Shown: positions 1-7,946 of the stretch, one piece after another
Layout of the letters: each line of letters begins with the position of its first letter
Numbering within the stretch: position 1 is the stretch's first letter
From: Cytophagaceae bacterium
GTDB taxonomy: Bacteria > Bacteroidota > Bacteroidia > Cytophagales > Flexibacteraceae
Length of the DNA: 64,000 nt
Direction of reading: 5' to 3'
NCBI GenBank assembly: GCA_027490155.1
Contig: JAIXYP010000005.1
Location: 62,001 to 126,000 of the forward strand
Notes under the pieces: model-generated
Databases searched by the model: none
What the model was told of the DNA's origin: nothing
Seen by the model: only the letters and a program-made list of their open reading frames with translations
Translations under genes and position numbers: made by a program

Positions 1-373
1 CACCAAACCCCGCAATTAGGTCCAACGAACGAGGACTACACTCGCCAATCAGGTATAATCCATGCAAAACATCCTCTAGCTGGTTGAGCAATAGGCGTAA
101 TTTGCCATAGTTAGCGCTCTGGATCAAGGGTTTTAGTAGCTCACGCGCTGTGCTGAAATGTAGTTCGGCAAGGTTGTTGGCATCTTCAAGGTAGGTCTCA
201 TCACGTCCTGCTGCTTTGGTAGCAAGCCCCAATAGTTTATTAGTAACCCCACTTAGGGCCGAGACCACTACGACAACTGGGCCATCAGTCTGTGCTTGAC
301 GGACAATCTTAACAACTTCAGTTATGGATGAAGCACTTCCAACGGATGTGCCTCCGAACTTCAATATTTTCAT
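1..373 (-). CDS. thrA: Aspartokinase, probably bifunctional aspartokinase-homoserine dehydrogenase (N-terminal part)
   Basis: The gene starts at an ATG at 373 and runs off the left edge, so only about 124 residues are visible. The N-terminus MKILKFGGTSVGSAS carries the KFGGTSV nucleotide-binding motif of aspartokinases, which phosphorylate aspartate at the head of the lysine/threonine/methionine pathway. Further on, the segment HGLYLIGECSPRSLDLIAGFG matches the helix and conserved (E)xSPRxxDxIxxFGE region of ThrA-type kinases. In Bacteroidota this sequence style usually belongs to the fused kinase/homoserine dehydrogenase of about 800 residues, but the dehydrogenase half lies outside the window, so a stand-alone LysC cannot be excluded. 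It is transcribed away from the lipoprotein gene at 643; the gap between them should hold its promoter. Confidence 0.85.
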   Translation of the reverse strand, partial: MKILKFGGTSVGSASSITEVVKIVRQAQTDGPVVVVVSALSGVTNKLLGLATKAAGRDETYLEDANNLAELHFSTARELLKPLIQSANYGKLRLLLNQLEDVLHGLYLIGECSPRSLDLIAGFG

Positions 374-642
374 CTGTATGGGTTCTATGTTGCAAAAAGT
401 GAAAAATTATCCTTCTTGGCATCATTTTTTGCCAATGATTGTCGTTCCTAAGTCAAAATCGGTGTTCAATGGCTATTTTTACAAAAGTATCTGGAAGCCA
501 GACTTGCCCAATTGAAGCCATTGGAGCTCCCATTTGTCGATCTCCCGAAGTCATGACCAAACCACTAAGATCAGCAGACATTATCACCTCCAACGCTACC
601 CAGCCCTCAGCCTCAGGAGCCGGAATCAGGGTTGCTTCGGGG
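374..642. other. Divergent intergenic region thrA / lipoprotein
   Basis: About 270 bp between two divergent genes. Open reading frames read through it on the plus strand, but they lack the features of the lipoprotein that follows and are probably not translated. I see a short inverted repeat TTGGCA...TGCCAA at 416-435. No clear threonine- or isoleucine-rich leader peptide is visible in front of the thrA start. Confidence 0.4.
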
Positions 643-1188
643 ATGTTTTTTGCTATCTATCGACCAAGGCTTTGGCTGATTGGTGCTGCAGTTGGACTTT
701 GCGGGTTGCTGGCAACCTGTCAACGGCCACCAGAGCTTAGTGTTGTGCCTAAGATCTCGTTTAACAAATTTCAGTACCTCGAGGGGGGACCTAACGTCGA
801 TACCATTCGCCTAACAATTAACTTCGAGGATGGCAATGGGGATCTAGGCCTTAAGCAAACGGATACGCTAGCTCCATTTAATGAGTTCCTTCCCGGCCAG
901 ATCCCGAATCCGAACTACTACAACATCTTGGTTGATTATTTTGAGCAGAACCTCAATACAGGTGGGTTTGATTCCTTACTCAGCCCCTTAACCTACCGTG
1001 GTCGATTTAAGCCAATCTATCTGGATGGTCAGCTGGGCCAACCCCTGACGGGAACGATCTCCTATGATATACAGGTCAATAATTTCCCTGATGATCGGGA
1101 CATTTTGTTCAAGATCTTGATCAAGGACCGTGCGTTGCATAGTAGCAATCGGGTAGAAACCGTACCATTCAGGATTCCGAGACAGTAA
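643..1188 (+). CDS. Small predicted outer-membrane or periplasmic lipoprotein
   Basis: A 181-residue protein if started at the ATG at 643. That start gives a textbook lipoprotein signal: an arginine-containing n-region, a hydrophobic stretch (WLIGAAVGLCGLLA) and a lipobox LATC with the acylated cysteine near residue 26. Longer in-frame versions starting at 439 or 553 would bury this signal behind some 70 or 30 extra residues, so I prefer 643. The mature part is rich in beta-type residues and contains an acidic segment (NFEDGNGDLG), a pattern I know from uncharacterised Bacteroidota lipoproteins rather than from a named enzyme. It stands alone: thrA is divergent upstream and a hairpin follows. 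I do not recognise a function. Confidence 0.7.
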   Translation: MFFAIYRPRLWLIGAAVGLCGLLATCQRPPELSVVPKISFNKFQYLEGGPNVDTIRLTINFEDGNGDLGLKQTDTLAPFNEFLPGQIPNPNYYNILVDYFEQNLNTGGFDSLLSPLTYRGRFKPIYLDGQLGQPLTGTISYDIQVNNFPDDRDILFKILIKDRALHSSNRVETVPFRIPRQ

Positions 1189-1227
1189 GCCTTCCGATTG
1201 ATAAATTACTAGCCATCAATAACAAAA

Positions 1228-1254
1228 GCCATCCCGAAACGGAATGGCCTTTGC
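1228..1254. terminator. Hairpin terminator between convergent genes
   Basis: The arms GCCATCCCG (1228-1236) and CGGAATGGC (1240-1248) pair with one mismatch around an AAA loop and are followed by CTTTG on the plus strand; the minus strand reads into a T-rich stretch. It lies between the end of the lipoprotein gene and the end of the convergent fasciclin gene and probably serves both. Confidence 0.55.
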
Positions 1255-1324
1255 TTGTACTCGATCCTAAACTGAATTGTCCTTTATTCTACCTAAAGGG
1301 TCATGGTATGGTGGCTACTGGCCC

Positions 1325-1891
1325 TTATTTGGGCATCACCACTTTGTCAAGCACATGGATAACGCCATTGCTTTGGTATACGTCATAGGTTGTGATGTTG
1401 GCCATGTTTCCCAGCTCGTCCTTGACGACGATGTTATGGGCCCCATTCATCATTGCGGTAAGGGTACCGCCGCTCACTGTTTTGAGGCTAGCGGAGCCAT
1501 TGCCTTTTTTGATCGCTGCTGCAATACCGTCAAAGTCATAACGGCCAGCGACCACATGGTAGGTAAGTATTTTGGCCAAGGTAGACTTGTTCTCAGGCTT
1601 AAGTAAGGTGGCAACAGTGCCATCTGGCAGGTTTTCAAAAGCATCGTTCACTGGGGCAAAAACCGTGAATGGGCCTTTGATTTTGAGGGTTTCGACAAGG
1701 CCAGCGGCTTTGACTGCGGCCACCAAGGTGGTGTGGTCCTTGCTGTTTACTGCATTGTCGATAATATCCTTGCTGCGGTACATGGCTTCGCCACCTACGG
1801 TTACTGTTTGGGCCATCACTCCTAGGCTGATGCCTAGGACAAGGGCGGTGGTTGCACTGGCACGGACGATTGACTGAATGGAGACTGTCAT
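1325..1891 (-). CDS. Secreted fasciclin (FAS1) domain protein
   Basis: 188 residues. A signal peptide (TALVLGISLGVMAQ) ends near residue 28, so the protein is exported. The remainder is one FAS1 domain of usual length: the first conserved block KGPFTVFAPVNDAF (H1) lies near residues 72-85, the central YHVV motif near residue 111, and the H2 block NGVIHVLDKVVMP at the C-terminus. FAS1 domains mediate adhesion or ligand binding at the cell surface; no enzymatic residues are expected. It is divergent from an ECF sigma factor/RskA-like anti-sigma pair at 2114-3568, and in mycobacteria FAS1 proteins (MPT70/MPT83) are targets of SigK, so control by the neighbouring sigma factor is a reasonable inference. 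Confidence 0.9.
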   Translation of the reverse strand: MTVSIQSIVRASATTALVLGISLGVMAQTVTVGGEAMYRSKDIIDNAVNSKDHTTLVAAVKAAGLVETLKIKGPFTVFAPVNDAFENLPDGTVATLLKPENKSTLAKILTYHVVAGRYDFDGIAAAIKKGNGSASLKTVSGGTLTAMMNGAHNIVVKDELGNMANITTYDVYQSNGVIHVLDKVVMPK

Positions 1892-2113
1892 GTTTTTCTT
1901 TCTGAAGTAGGTTTGTTCTTTCTTAGGAGCCGCTTAGGTCGTTCCTTGCGGCGTTCTGGCATACATACGGAGTTGGCTTAGGGCTTGGATTGCTTAAGTC
2001 GAAAGTTTTTTTTTCAGGCTATGATTGTACAGCTTTGCACAGCCAGTAGATCGATCCTATACCTCCCTGCACCCTAGTTAGTTATCGCGATTTCTTCCCT
2101 TCTTAACATTGAA

Positions 2114-2692
2114 ATGCACGTGCCTTCAACAAAACAACTCTCAGAGGCGCAGCTAGAGGTTCTCCTGAAGTCAGGATCAGAAATAGACTTTGAGGTCATC
2201 TATGACCGATTCTCTGATGCCCTATATGGAGTGCTCTGTAGAATCCTGCGCGACGAGGCCTTGGCAGAGGATGCCCTGCAAGAGGTCTTTATGAAAATCT
2301 GGCGAAATGCAGAGCGATACACCGCTGGAAAAGGTTCCATCTTCACCTGGATGCTTAAAATCGCCCGCAATCATGCTATTGACCGACTGCGGTCTGCACA
2401 AAGTTTGGGTGGTTCACAATCCAAGGTCCCGCTAGATGACGTATATATGGCACCAGCACAAGAGCCTGATCCGAGTGAACTGTTTGAGCGTGGCGAACTG
2501 GAAAAAATGGTAGATTCTCTGCCAGAACCGCTGAGTATCCTAATCGATCTAGTCTATATCAAAGGATACACTCAAGCCGAAGTGGCTGAACAATTGCAGA
2601 TCCCGCTCGGGACCGTAAAAACCCGTATCCGTACGGGACTGCAACAACTCAGGCTTCAGCTCGATGTAACCAAAAACTCACCAGTCAAGTAA
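2114..2692 (+). CDS. ECF-family RNA polymerase sigma factor (SigK/ECF19-like)
   Basis: 192 residues, typical for the family. Region 2 spans roughly residues 25-100 and includes the core-binding and -10 recognition helices (ALAEDALQEVFMKIWRNAERY and the FTWMLKIARNHAIDRLRS segment). Region 4 spans about 130-185 with the helix-turn-helix GYTQAEVAEQLQIPLGTVKTR. The sequence YTAGKGSIFTWML resembles the SigK/ECF19 group, which is usually paired with RskA-type anti-sigma factors. The TAA stop is directly followed by the ATG of the anti-sigma gene, which implies translational coupling. It should direct transcription of its own operon and probably of the divergent FAS1 gene; no promoter consensus could be derived from one locus. 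Confidence 0.92.
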   Translation: MHVPSTKQLSEAQLEVLLKSGSEIDFEVIYDRFSDALYGVLCRILRDEALAEDALQEVFMKIWRNAERYTAGKGSIFTWMLKIARNHAIDRLRSAQSLGGSQSKVPLDDVYMAPAQEPDPSELFERGELEKMVDSLPEPLSILIDLVYIKGYTQAEVAEQLQIPLGTVKTRIRTGLQQLRLQLDVTKNSPVK

Positions 2693-3568
2693 ATGGAAGC
2701 GCAACAATTTATAGAATCAGGATTGGTAGAGCTGGCCGCAATGGGCCTAGCCACCGAGACCGAGGCTGCGCAAGTTTCCGACATGCGCAGTAGGTATGTG
2801 GAAGTGGAACAAGCTTGGCAACTTGCTGCTGATGGATTATCAGACGCTGTACAGGTTATTGCAAAGCCGGCACCAATACGTGCCAAAAGAGCCCTTTTTG
2901 CCCAAATCGCTGACGAGAAGGCAACTGTCAAATCACTTGAAGACCAGCAGCCAAATCCAACGCCGATACCTGAGATAGCAAACGCCATTGAGTCTGGTCA
3001 GACAGCCAAGGTTGTGTCCATGAGTGCCGGAAACAACTGGCAGTGGCTTGCTGCGGCTTCGGTTGTACTCGCGATTGTGAGTGGGGCTGCCAACATCTGG
3101 TTGTTTAATAAGCTCCAGTCCGCCAATGACCAACTAGCCCAGGCCGAGCGCGAACAAACTGTACTGGCAGCGAGCTACCAAAAGGCAAACGACAAACTCT
3201 CCAATATGTCCAACCAGCTAGCTATGGCTGCTGACCCAGCTATGCCTCGCACAGTAATGGGTGGTATGAATGGTGCCAAGGATGCCGAAGTTCTTGTTGT
3301 TTGGGATCCGCACAAGAAAATGGTTCAGCTTGGGGTCAAAAACCTACCTGCTGTCCCTGCAGATAAGGATCTGCAACTATGGGCTATTGTCGCTGGCAAA
3401 CCAGTGGACTTAGGCATTGTCAAGATGGGTGCAGATGACCAAATGATCATCGAGCAGAGCATTCCAGACGTCCTTGGGGCCCAGGCCTTTGCCGTCACCC
3501 TCGAAGACAAAGGTGGCCACCCGCAGCCGCAAGGCGAAATGTGGCTGATGGGCAAAACGGCCCTCTAA
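2693..3568 (+). CDS. RskA-like transmembrane anti-sigma factor
   Basis: 291 residues. An N-terminal cytoplasmic part (about 1-105) presumably binds the sigma factor. It lacks the HxxxCxxC zinc motif, so it is not a classical zinc anti-sigma domain. One membrane helix lies near residues 115-137 (WLAAASVVLAIVSGAANIWLF), then a short coiled coil with many Q/A/E residues. The C-terminal periplasmic domain (about 195-291) has the RskA family signature: VVWDPHKKMVQLGVKNLPA, LQLWAIVAGKPVDLG and FAVTLEDKGGHPQPQGEM. The gene begins immediately at the sigma factor stop codon and ends at a strong terminator, so the two form a closed operon. Release of the sigma factor by regulated proteolysis is how the family works, but is not visible here. 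Confidence 0.88.
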   Translation: MEAQQFIESGLVELAAMGLATETEAAQVSDMRSRYVEVEQAWQLAADGLSDAVQVIAKPAPIRAKRALFAQIADEKATVKSLEDQQPNPTPIPEIANAIESGQTAKVVSMSAGNNWQWLAAASVVLAIVSGAANIWLFNKLQSANDQLAQAEREQTVLAASYQKANDKLSNMSNQLAMAADPAMPRTVMGGMNGAKDAEVLVVWDPHKKMVQLGVKNLPAVPADKDLQLWAIVAGKPVDLGIVKMGADDQMIIEQSIPDVLGAQAFAVTLEDKGGHPQPQGEMWLMGKTAL

Positions 3569-3594
3569 ATCGGTATTGTAACGTCTGATGTTAG

Positions 3595-3625
3595 AACGCC
3601 TAGTAGAAATTCTAGGCGTTTTTTT
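3595..3625 (+). terminator. Rho-independent terminator of the sigma/anti-sigma operon
   Basis: A perfect 9-bp stem AACGCCTAG / CTAGGCGTT with an 8-base loop, followed by an unbroken run of T, starts 26 bp after the anti-sigma stop codon. Confidence 0.9.
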
Positions 3626-3786
3626 GTGCTTTCCTGGAAATTAATGTATTGTAACACAGTTACTATCCCTTAGGAAATATTGAGAAAATCAAACTCCAAT
3701 AAGACTGAGGCAAAAACACGACCTATTCTCCCCAAAGATCAAAATAAACCTACATTCAGGTGATCTAAGGCATACTTTCTGACCAC

Positions 3787-3876
3787 ATGAAGGTTGAGAT
3801 CAAGATCATAAAGGTCGGTAAATTGGATCTGGCGGCGCTGCAACGTCGCCTAGACAACTTCAATCGATCACTTTAA
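3787..3876 (+). CDS. Possible 29-codon leader peptide
   Basis: A short ORF starting ATG AAG GTT GAG (MKVEIKIIK...) and ending TAA, in the 400-bp gap between the sigma operon terminator and the sodium symporter. The peptide mixes charged and aliphatic residues and ends NFNRSL; it is not enriched for one amino acid in the way attenuator leader peptides are. Its stop codon is two bases before the first of several inverted repeats preceding the symporter, which is the only reason to take it seriously. It resembles no family I know and may be chance. Confidence 0.25.
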   Translation: MKVEIKIIKVGKLDLAALQRRLDNFNRSL

Positions 3877-3877
3877 T

Positions 3878-4013
3878 TTTGGTTGAACCAAATGCGTGCC
3901 AGCCCCTCTATATGTTTTGGTGGGGGTTGATTGATGTGCCTTAATTCCCTTCCAATCCTTGAATATTCCACCACAACTGCCATATTGTGGGCCATTTGGC
4001 TTTGTTGAGCCAA
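3878..4013 (+). promoter_or_regulatory. Structured leader upstream of the NSS symporter
   Basis: Four small inverted repeats follow one another within 136 bp and end 18 bp before the symporter ATG: TTTGGTT-G-AACCAAA (3878-3892), AGCCCC...GGGGTT (3901-3928, one G-U pair), CCACAA...TTGTGG (3971-3990) and TTGGCT...AGCCAA (3996-4013). None has a terminator-type T run. The arrangement could be a cis-regulatory RNA for transporter expression, but each stem is short and it matches no riboswitch class I recognise. Confidence 0.3.
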
Positions 4014-4031
4014 TTACCAGCACCAAGTAAT

Positions 4032-5720
4032 ATGGATAAAACTGAAGCAAAGCGCACAACTGAATCTTGGGGAAGTAAAGTAGGCTTAGTGATGGCCGTG
4101 GCAGGCAGTGCTGTTGGCCTTGGCAACTTTTTGCGTTTCCCGGTCCAGGCGCTCCAAAATGGTGGTGGCGCATTTTTGCTTCCTTACCTGCTGTCGTTTC
4201 TTTTCCTTGGCATACCTCTTTTGTGGGTTGAGTGGGCCATGGGGCGGTATGGTGGGCAACAAGGAAAACACTCTCCTGCCTTCATCTTTCAGGCTCTAGA
4301 CCCTAAGCGCAAGGCTTGGGCATACGGTGGAGCTTTGGGGATCTTTATCAATTTAGTGGTGGCGGCCTACTATTGCTACATCGAAAGTTGGACTCTGACC
4401 TATGCCATCATTAGCCTCAAGGGGCATTTTGCTGGGATGTCAATGGAACAAGTTAGTGCTTGGTTTTCTGCCTATACTACCGGTCAAGCGGGCACACCTT
4501 GGGTCGCAATCCTGATGTTTTTTTTGACAGTTGTACTTAACTGCCTAATCCTAGGTCAGGGTCTAAGTAAGGGGATAGAACGAATCAGCCTGATAGGCAT
4601 GCCTCTACTTATCTTGCTTGCAATGTTTTTGGCTTACAAAGGCATCACATTGAGTGCAGGGGAGGATGGTGCAGTTTATGATGGTGCTATTGGGCTAAAT
4701 TATCTTTGGTCCCCACGACCGGCTGCTCTGCTAGATCCCAATGTATGGTTAGCTGCAGCAGGCCAAATATTTTTCACTACAGCCGTTGGCATGGGTATTA
4801 TCCATTGTTATGCCAGCTACATGAAAAAGGGCCAAGACATCAGCCTTAGCGCTATGACTGCTGGCTGGATGAACGAATTCGTCGAGGTGGTCCTTGGTAG
4901 CAGCATCCTAATACCTATTGCGATTGGGTACCTTGGTATTGAAGCGGTGCAGGAGCTGACAAAATCAGGTGGATTGGGACTAGCTTTCCGCACAATGCCT
5001 TATCTGTTTGCGCAATGGGGACCGGTATTAGGGGCTGTAGCGGGGTTTAGTTTCTTTATCTTACTTTTCTTTGCAGGGATTACCTCGTCATTAGCAATGG
5101 GCACCCCCTGGATGTCTTTCATGACTGATGAATTTGATTGGTCACGCCTGAAGGGTACCATTAGTTTTGGTGTGATTTCGATCATACTGGGTTTGCCCTG
5201 TATCCTGTTCATGAACGAAGGTTGGCTAGACGAATTTGACTATTGGGGAGGAACCATTTCTTTAGTCGTTTTTGCGCTGATTGAGGTCATTTTGTTCGGA
5301 TGGGTGTTTGGCATTGACAAGGGTTGGGCCGAGATCAATGATGGAGCAGAGTTAAGACCTTGGCGGTTATTCAAGCCAGTGATCAAATACGTGATGCCTG
5401 TCTTATTAATCTTATTCTTGAGTGCCAGCCTCATTTCCCCACAGGCAGGTGATTGGGGTAGTGCCTTTAGTCAGCTATTTGCAGGGCAGGGCTGGCCATT
5501 TGCTGATGCTTCCCTTTGGGGCAAACTTGGTAACCAGGGTCTGAAAGCCAAACTTTTGGGTGCCTCCGAAGCAGATCAGGCTAGCATTATGTACCAGATC
5601 TGGATCGCCAATGCCGCTAGGTTAACGTTGTTGGGGCTGCTATTGGGCTTATTTGCATTGATCTGGATGGCACATCGGAGGTCACAAAAGCAGTTAATGG
5701 CTGACTTGCTTAACCGCTAA
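4032..5720 (+). CDS. Sodium-dependent transporter, neurotransmitter:sodium symporter (SNF/NSS) family
   Basis: 562 residues when started at the ATG at 4032 (MDKTEAKR); an upstream in-frame start at 3987 would run through the leader hairpins. The first membrane segment has the family signature GSAVGLGNFLRFPVQALQNG, where the unwound helix binds sodium and substrate, followed by GGAFLLPYLLSFLFLGIPLL and EWAMGR. About twelve hydrophobic segments follow, as in LeuT/MhsT-type inner-membrane symporters that import amino acids with sodium. The C-terminus is a short basic tail. Substrate cannot be read from sequence. It is followed after 53 bp by a tiny membrane-protein ORF on the same strand, an arrangement known from MetP-MetS, so the pair may form one transporter. 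Confidence 0.93.
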   Translation: MDKTEAKRTTESWGSKVGLVMAVAGSAVGLGNFLRFPVQALQNGGGAFLLPYLLSFLFLGIPLLWVEWAMGRYGGQQGKHSPAFIFQALDPKRKAWAYGGALGIFINLVVAAYYCYIESWTLTYAIISLKGHFAGMSMEQVSAWFSAYTTGQAGTPWVAILMFFLTVVLNCLILGQGLSKGIERISLIGMPLLILLAMFLAYKGITLSAGEDGAVYDGAIGLNYLWSPRPAALLDPNVWLAAAGQIFFTTAVGMGIIHCYASYMKKGQDISLSAMTAGWMNEFVEVVLGSSILIPIAIGYLGIEAVQELTKSGGLGLAFRTMPYLFAQWGPVLGAVAGFSFFILLFFAGITSSLAMGTPWMSFMTDEFDWSRLKGTISFGVISIILGLPCILFMNEGWLDEFDYWGGTISLVVFALIEVILFGWVFGIDKGWAEINDGAELRPWRLFKPVIKYVMPVLLILFLSASLISPQAGDWGSAFSQLFAGQGWPFADASLWGKLGNQGLKAKLLGASEADQASIMYQIWIANAARLTLLGLLLGLFALIWMAHRRSQKQLMADLLNR

Positions 5721-5773
5721 CCAAGTGGCAACTATACCTAATCAGTTTACCCATATCCGTATTTGATTCCATT

Positions 5774-5911
5774 ATGGCAGCCATACTAAACCTTGCCCTT
5801 TTCTCAATCGGTGTCCTTGAGCTTGGCTTAATGGTCGTTGTAATGACTGGGATAACGGGTATTTCAGGTTGGTTTCTTTACCGAACACTTAAGTCCGGAA
5901 ACAAAGACTAG
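5774..5911 (+). CDS. Small single-helix membrane protein, possible NSS transporter small subunit
   Basis: 45 codons from ATG GCA GCC to TAG. Residues 2 to about 37 are almost wholly hydrophobic (LNLALFSIGVLELGLMVVVM...WFLY) and the last eight are polar and basic, as expected for a one-pass inner-membrane peptide with a cytoplasmic C-terminus. It lies 53 bp behind the NSS symporter on the same strand with no terminator between. Small membrane subunits (MetS) accompany some bacterial NSS transporters and are needed for activity of MetP; similarity here rests on size, topology and position, not on a recognised motif. It falls below the length cut-off of many gene callers. Confidence 0.55.
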   Translation: MAAILNLALFSIGVLELGLMVVVMTGITGISGWFLYRTLKSGNKD

Positions 5912-5991
5912 TTCCGATTTACCAAGACCTAAAGCATTGCTACGATCCAGTTCTCCTCACATTTGTCTGGATATCTGGGTGCAATATTCCG

Positions 5992-5999
5992 TACCTTTG
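5992..5999 (+). promoter_or_regulatory. Bacteroidota -7-like element upstream of the pseudouridine synthase
   Basis: TACCTTTG fits the Bacteroidota housekeeping -7 consensus TAnnTTTG and lies 77 bp before the start codon at 6076. A TTTG at 5962-5965 is somewhat too far upstream (26 bp) to be a standard -33 partner. Matches to an 8-bp motif with two free positions also occur by chance. Confidence 0.3.
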
Positions 6000-6075
6000 T
6001 TTATTATCCTTTGTAGCCAAGGACCAGAAGACTGTCGTCGGATAGGGGCCTAGCTATGTTTTTAGCACATTATCA

Positions 6076-6804
6076 ATGCCAAAGCCAAGTTTCAAAGTCC
6101 AGTTCGAAGACAACCACCTGCTGATTGTCAATAAGGACGCAGGCCTGCTCGTACAAGGGGATAAGACCGGTGATGTGACCTTGCTAGACCTAGCAAAAGA
6201 ATACATCAAGAAGAAGTACGACAAACCTGGCGACGTTTTTATGGGGTTGGTCCATAGGCTAGATCGACCTGTGAGTGGCATCGTGGTGCTAGCAAGGACC
6301 AGTAAAGGCCTTGAAAAGATGAGCGAGCTGTTTCGTCGTCGAGACATCCAGAAGACTTATTGGGCCATCACACGAAGTAAACCAGCTTTCAAACAAGGTA
6401 AACTGGTGCACTGGTTAGTCAAAGATGAAGCCCGCAACCATGTCCGTGCCTATGATGAATTTGTTGAAGGCAGCCTAAAGGCAGAGCTTAACTACCGCTA
6501 CCTTGGCAAAGTCAATGAGCACCACCTTATTGAGGTCAACCCTATCACAGGGCGACCACACCAGATCCGTGTTCAGTTGGCTGCCATTGGGTGCCCCATC
6601 CGTGGGGATGTGAAGTACGGATTTGCAAAGCCCAACCTAGACGGCAGCATCAATCTGCATGCCCGTCGGCTCTACTTTATTCACCCTGTCAAGAAGGAGC
6701 CTGTGGTTGTAGTGGCTGGCCTACCAAACAACCAATTCTGGGAAGAGTTCTTGGACCTTGATGACTATGACGTCAAGGACAAAAACTTTGACATCGTGTT
6801 CTAG
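6076..6804 (+). CDS. RNA pseudouridine synthase, RluA/RluD superfamily
   Basis: 242 residues, one catalytic domain without an N-terminal S4 domain. It isomerises uridine to pseudouridine in rRNA or tRNA. The catalytic motif HRLDRPVSG lies near residues 63-71, its aspartate being the family nucleophile; FEDNHLLIVNKDAGLLVQ (about 10-27) and the late block GRPHQIRVQLAAIGCPIRGDVKYG (about 158-181) are equally typical. The absence of an S4 domain and the short length suggest an RluA/TruC-like or uncharacterised branch rather than RluD proper, so the target base is unknown. The gene ends 49 bp before floA on the same strand, and the two may be co-transcribed. Confidence 0.92.
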   Translation: MPKPSFKVQFEDNHLLIVNKDAGLLVQGDKTGDVTLLDLAKEYIKKKYDKPGDVFMGLVHRLDRPVSGIVVLARTSKGLEKMSELFRRRDIQKTYWAITRSKPAFKQGKLVHWLVKDEARNHVRAYDEFVEGSLKAELNYRYLGKVNEHHLIEVNPITGRPHQIRVQLAAIGCPIRGDVKYGFAKPNLDGSINLHARRLYFIHPVKKEPVVVVAGLPNNQFWEEFLDLDDYDVKDKNFDIVF

Positions 6805-6853
6805 GACTTCTTAATCACACAATACCAACATACAACCAACCATCACTGATTTC

Positions 6854-7816
6854 ATGGATCCTATCCTGACATTGACATTTATTGCCCTTGCGCTCGTTCT
6901 GTTTTTTACCTTCCTTTATTTTGTCCCGGTCAACCTCTGGATCACCGCAGCGTTTTCTGGTGTCAAAGTTGGGTTAATGGAGCTCGTCTTCATGAGGATC
7001 CGGAAGGTGCCACCGCATCTGATAGTTAACTCCCTGATCACCAGTACCAAAGCTGGTCTCAGCATCACGACCAATGACCTAGAAACCCACTACATGGCAG
7101 GGGGCAATGTGTCAGCTGTGATCAAGGCCCTCATCAGTGCAGAGAAGGCCAACATTGGGCTCAGTTTTAATCAAGCAGCGGCCATTGACCTAGCAGGTCG
7201 TGACGTTTTTGAGGCTGTGCAGATTTCAGTTAACCCACGGGTAATCGATACGCCAAATGTGGCAGCTGTAGCCCAAGACGGCATTCAGCTAGTTGCAAAG
7301 GCCCGGGTTACGGTGCGCGTCAACATCGCCCAGCTAGTTGGCGGTGCAGGCGAGGAGACCATATTGGCTAGAGTAGGCGAGGGGATCGTAACCTCAATCG
7401 GTTCCTCCGTGTCTCACAAAGAAGTCCTCGAAAATCCTGATAAAATCAGTAAGCTGGTTTTGAGTAAAGGCCTTGATGCTGGCACGGCTTATGAGATTCT
7501 ATCGATCGACATTGCAGATATTGACGTTGGTGCAAACATCGGCGCAAAGTTACAGATAGATCAAGCCAATGCTGACCTCAAGGTAGCAGAAGCCAAGGCA
7601 GAAGAACGTCGTGCCATGGCTGTGGCCCAAGAGCAAGAAATGAAAGCCAAAGTCGTTGAGGCTAGGGCTGCAGTTGTCATTGCGGAAAGTGAAGTGCCCA
7701 AGGCCATTGCCGAGGCCTTCCGCAAAGGTCAATTAGGGGTCATGGACTATTACCGTATGCAGAATATGCAAGCTGATACGCACATGCGTGACGGCATTGC
7801 TGGTGACACCAAGTAG
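6854..7816 (+). CDS. floA: Flotillin-like protein FloA (UPF0365)
   Basis: 320 residues, close to the usual length. Two hydrophobic segments at the N-terminus (about 3-25 and 27-45) give a membrane hairpin or re-entrant anchor. Then come the FloA-specific SPFH domain with [16 protein letters not shown] near residue 190 and an alanine/glutamate-rich coiled coil (about 240-290, [27 protein letters not shown] read in short pieces). The conserved tail [18 protein letters not shown] is present. FloA proteins form foci in the cytoplasmic membrane and influence membrane organisation and associated protein complexes. It follows the pseudouridine synthase by 49 bp and ends at a perfect 18-bp hairpin shared with convergent folE. 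Confidence 0.93.
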   Translation: MDPILTLTFIALALVLFFTFLYFVPVNLWITAAFSGVKVGLMELVFMRIRKVPPHLIVNSLITSTKAGLSITTNDLETHYMAGGNVSAVIKALISAEKANIGLSFNQAAAIDLAGRDVFEAVQISVNPRVIDTPNVAAVAQDGIQLVAKARVTVRVNIAQLVGGAGEETILARVGEGIVTSIGSSVSHKEVLENPDKISKLVLSKGLDAGTAYEILSIDIADIDVGANIGAKLQIDQANADLKVAEAKAEERRAMAVAQEQEMKAKVVEARAAVVIAESEVPKAIAEAFRKGQLGVMDYYRMQNMQADTHMRDGIAGDTK

Positions 7817-7857
7817 GTTTTTGGCCAGACATGGTGACACCACTTTAGTACTCCTAA

Positions 7858-7904
7858 CATACAAAACGCCTCGATCTACTAAGTATATCGAGGCGTTTTG
7901 TATG
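7858..7904. terminator. Bidirectional terminator between floA and folE
   Basis: A perfect 18-bp inverted repeat (7858-7875 and 7887-7904; arm CATACAAAACGCCTCGAT) with an 11-base loop. The AAAAC/GTTTT segment supplies short U runs in both directions, which fits a terminator shared by two convergent genes. Confidence 0.9.
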
Positions 7905-7946
7905 TATTCAGGAAAACATGCCGCAAGGGTTGCGGCGGACACTTAC

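Noticed and set aside
1277-1606. Plus-strand ORF opposite the fasciclin gene
   Set aside because: It is the antisense shadow of a well-supported FAS1 gene and has no family similarity.
3878-4013. Glycine or other known riboswitch in front of the NSS symporter
   Set aside because: The conserved core sequences of glycine, lysine and SAM riboswitches are absent; only simple stems are seen.
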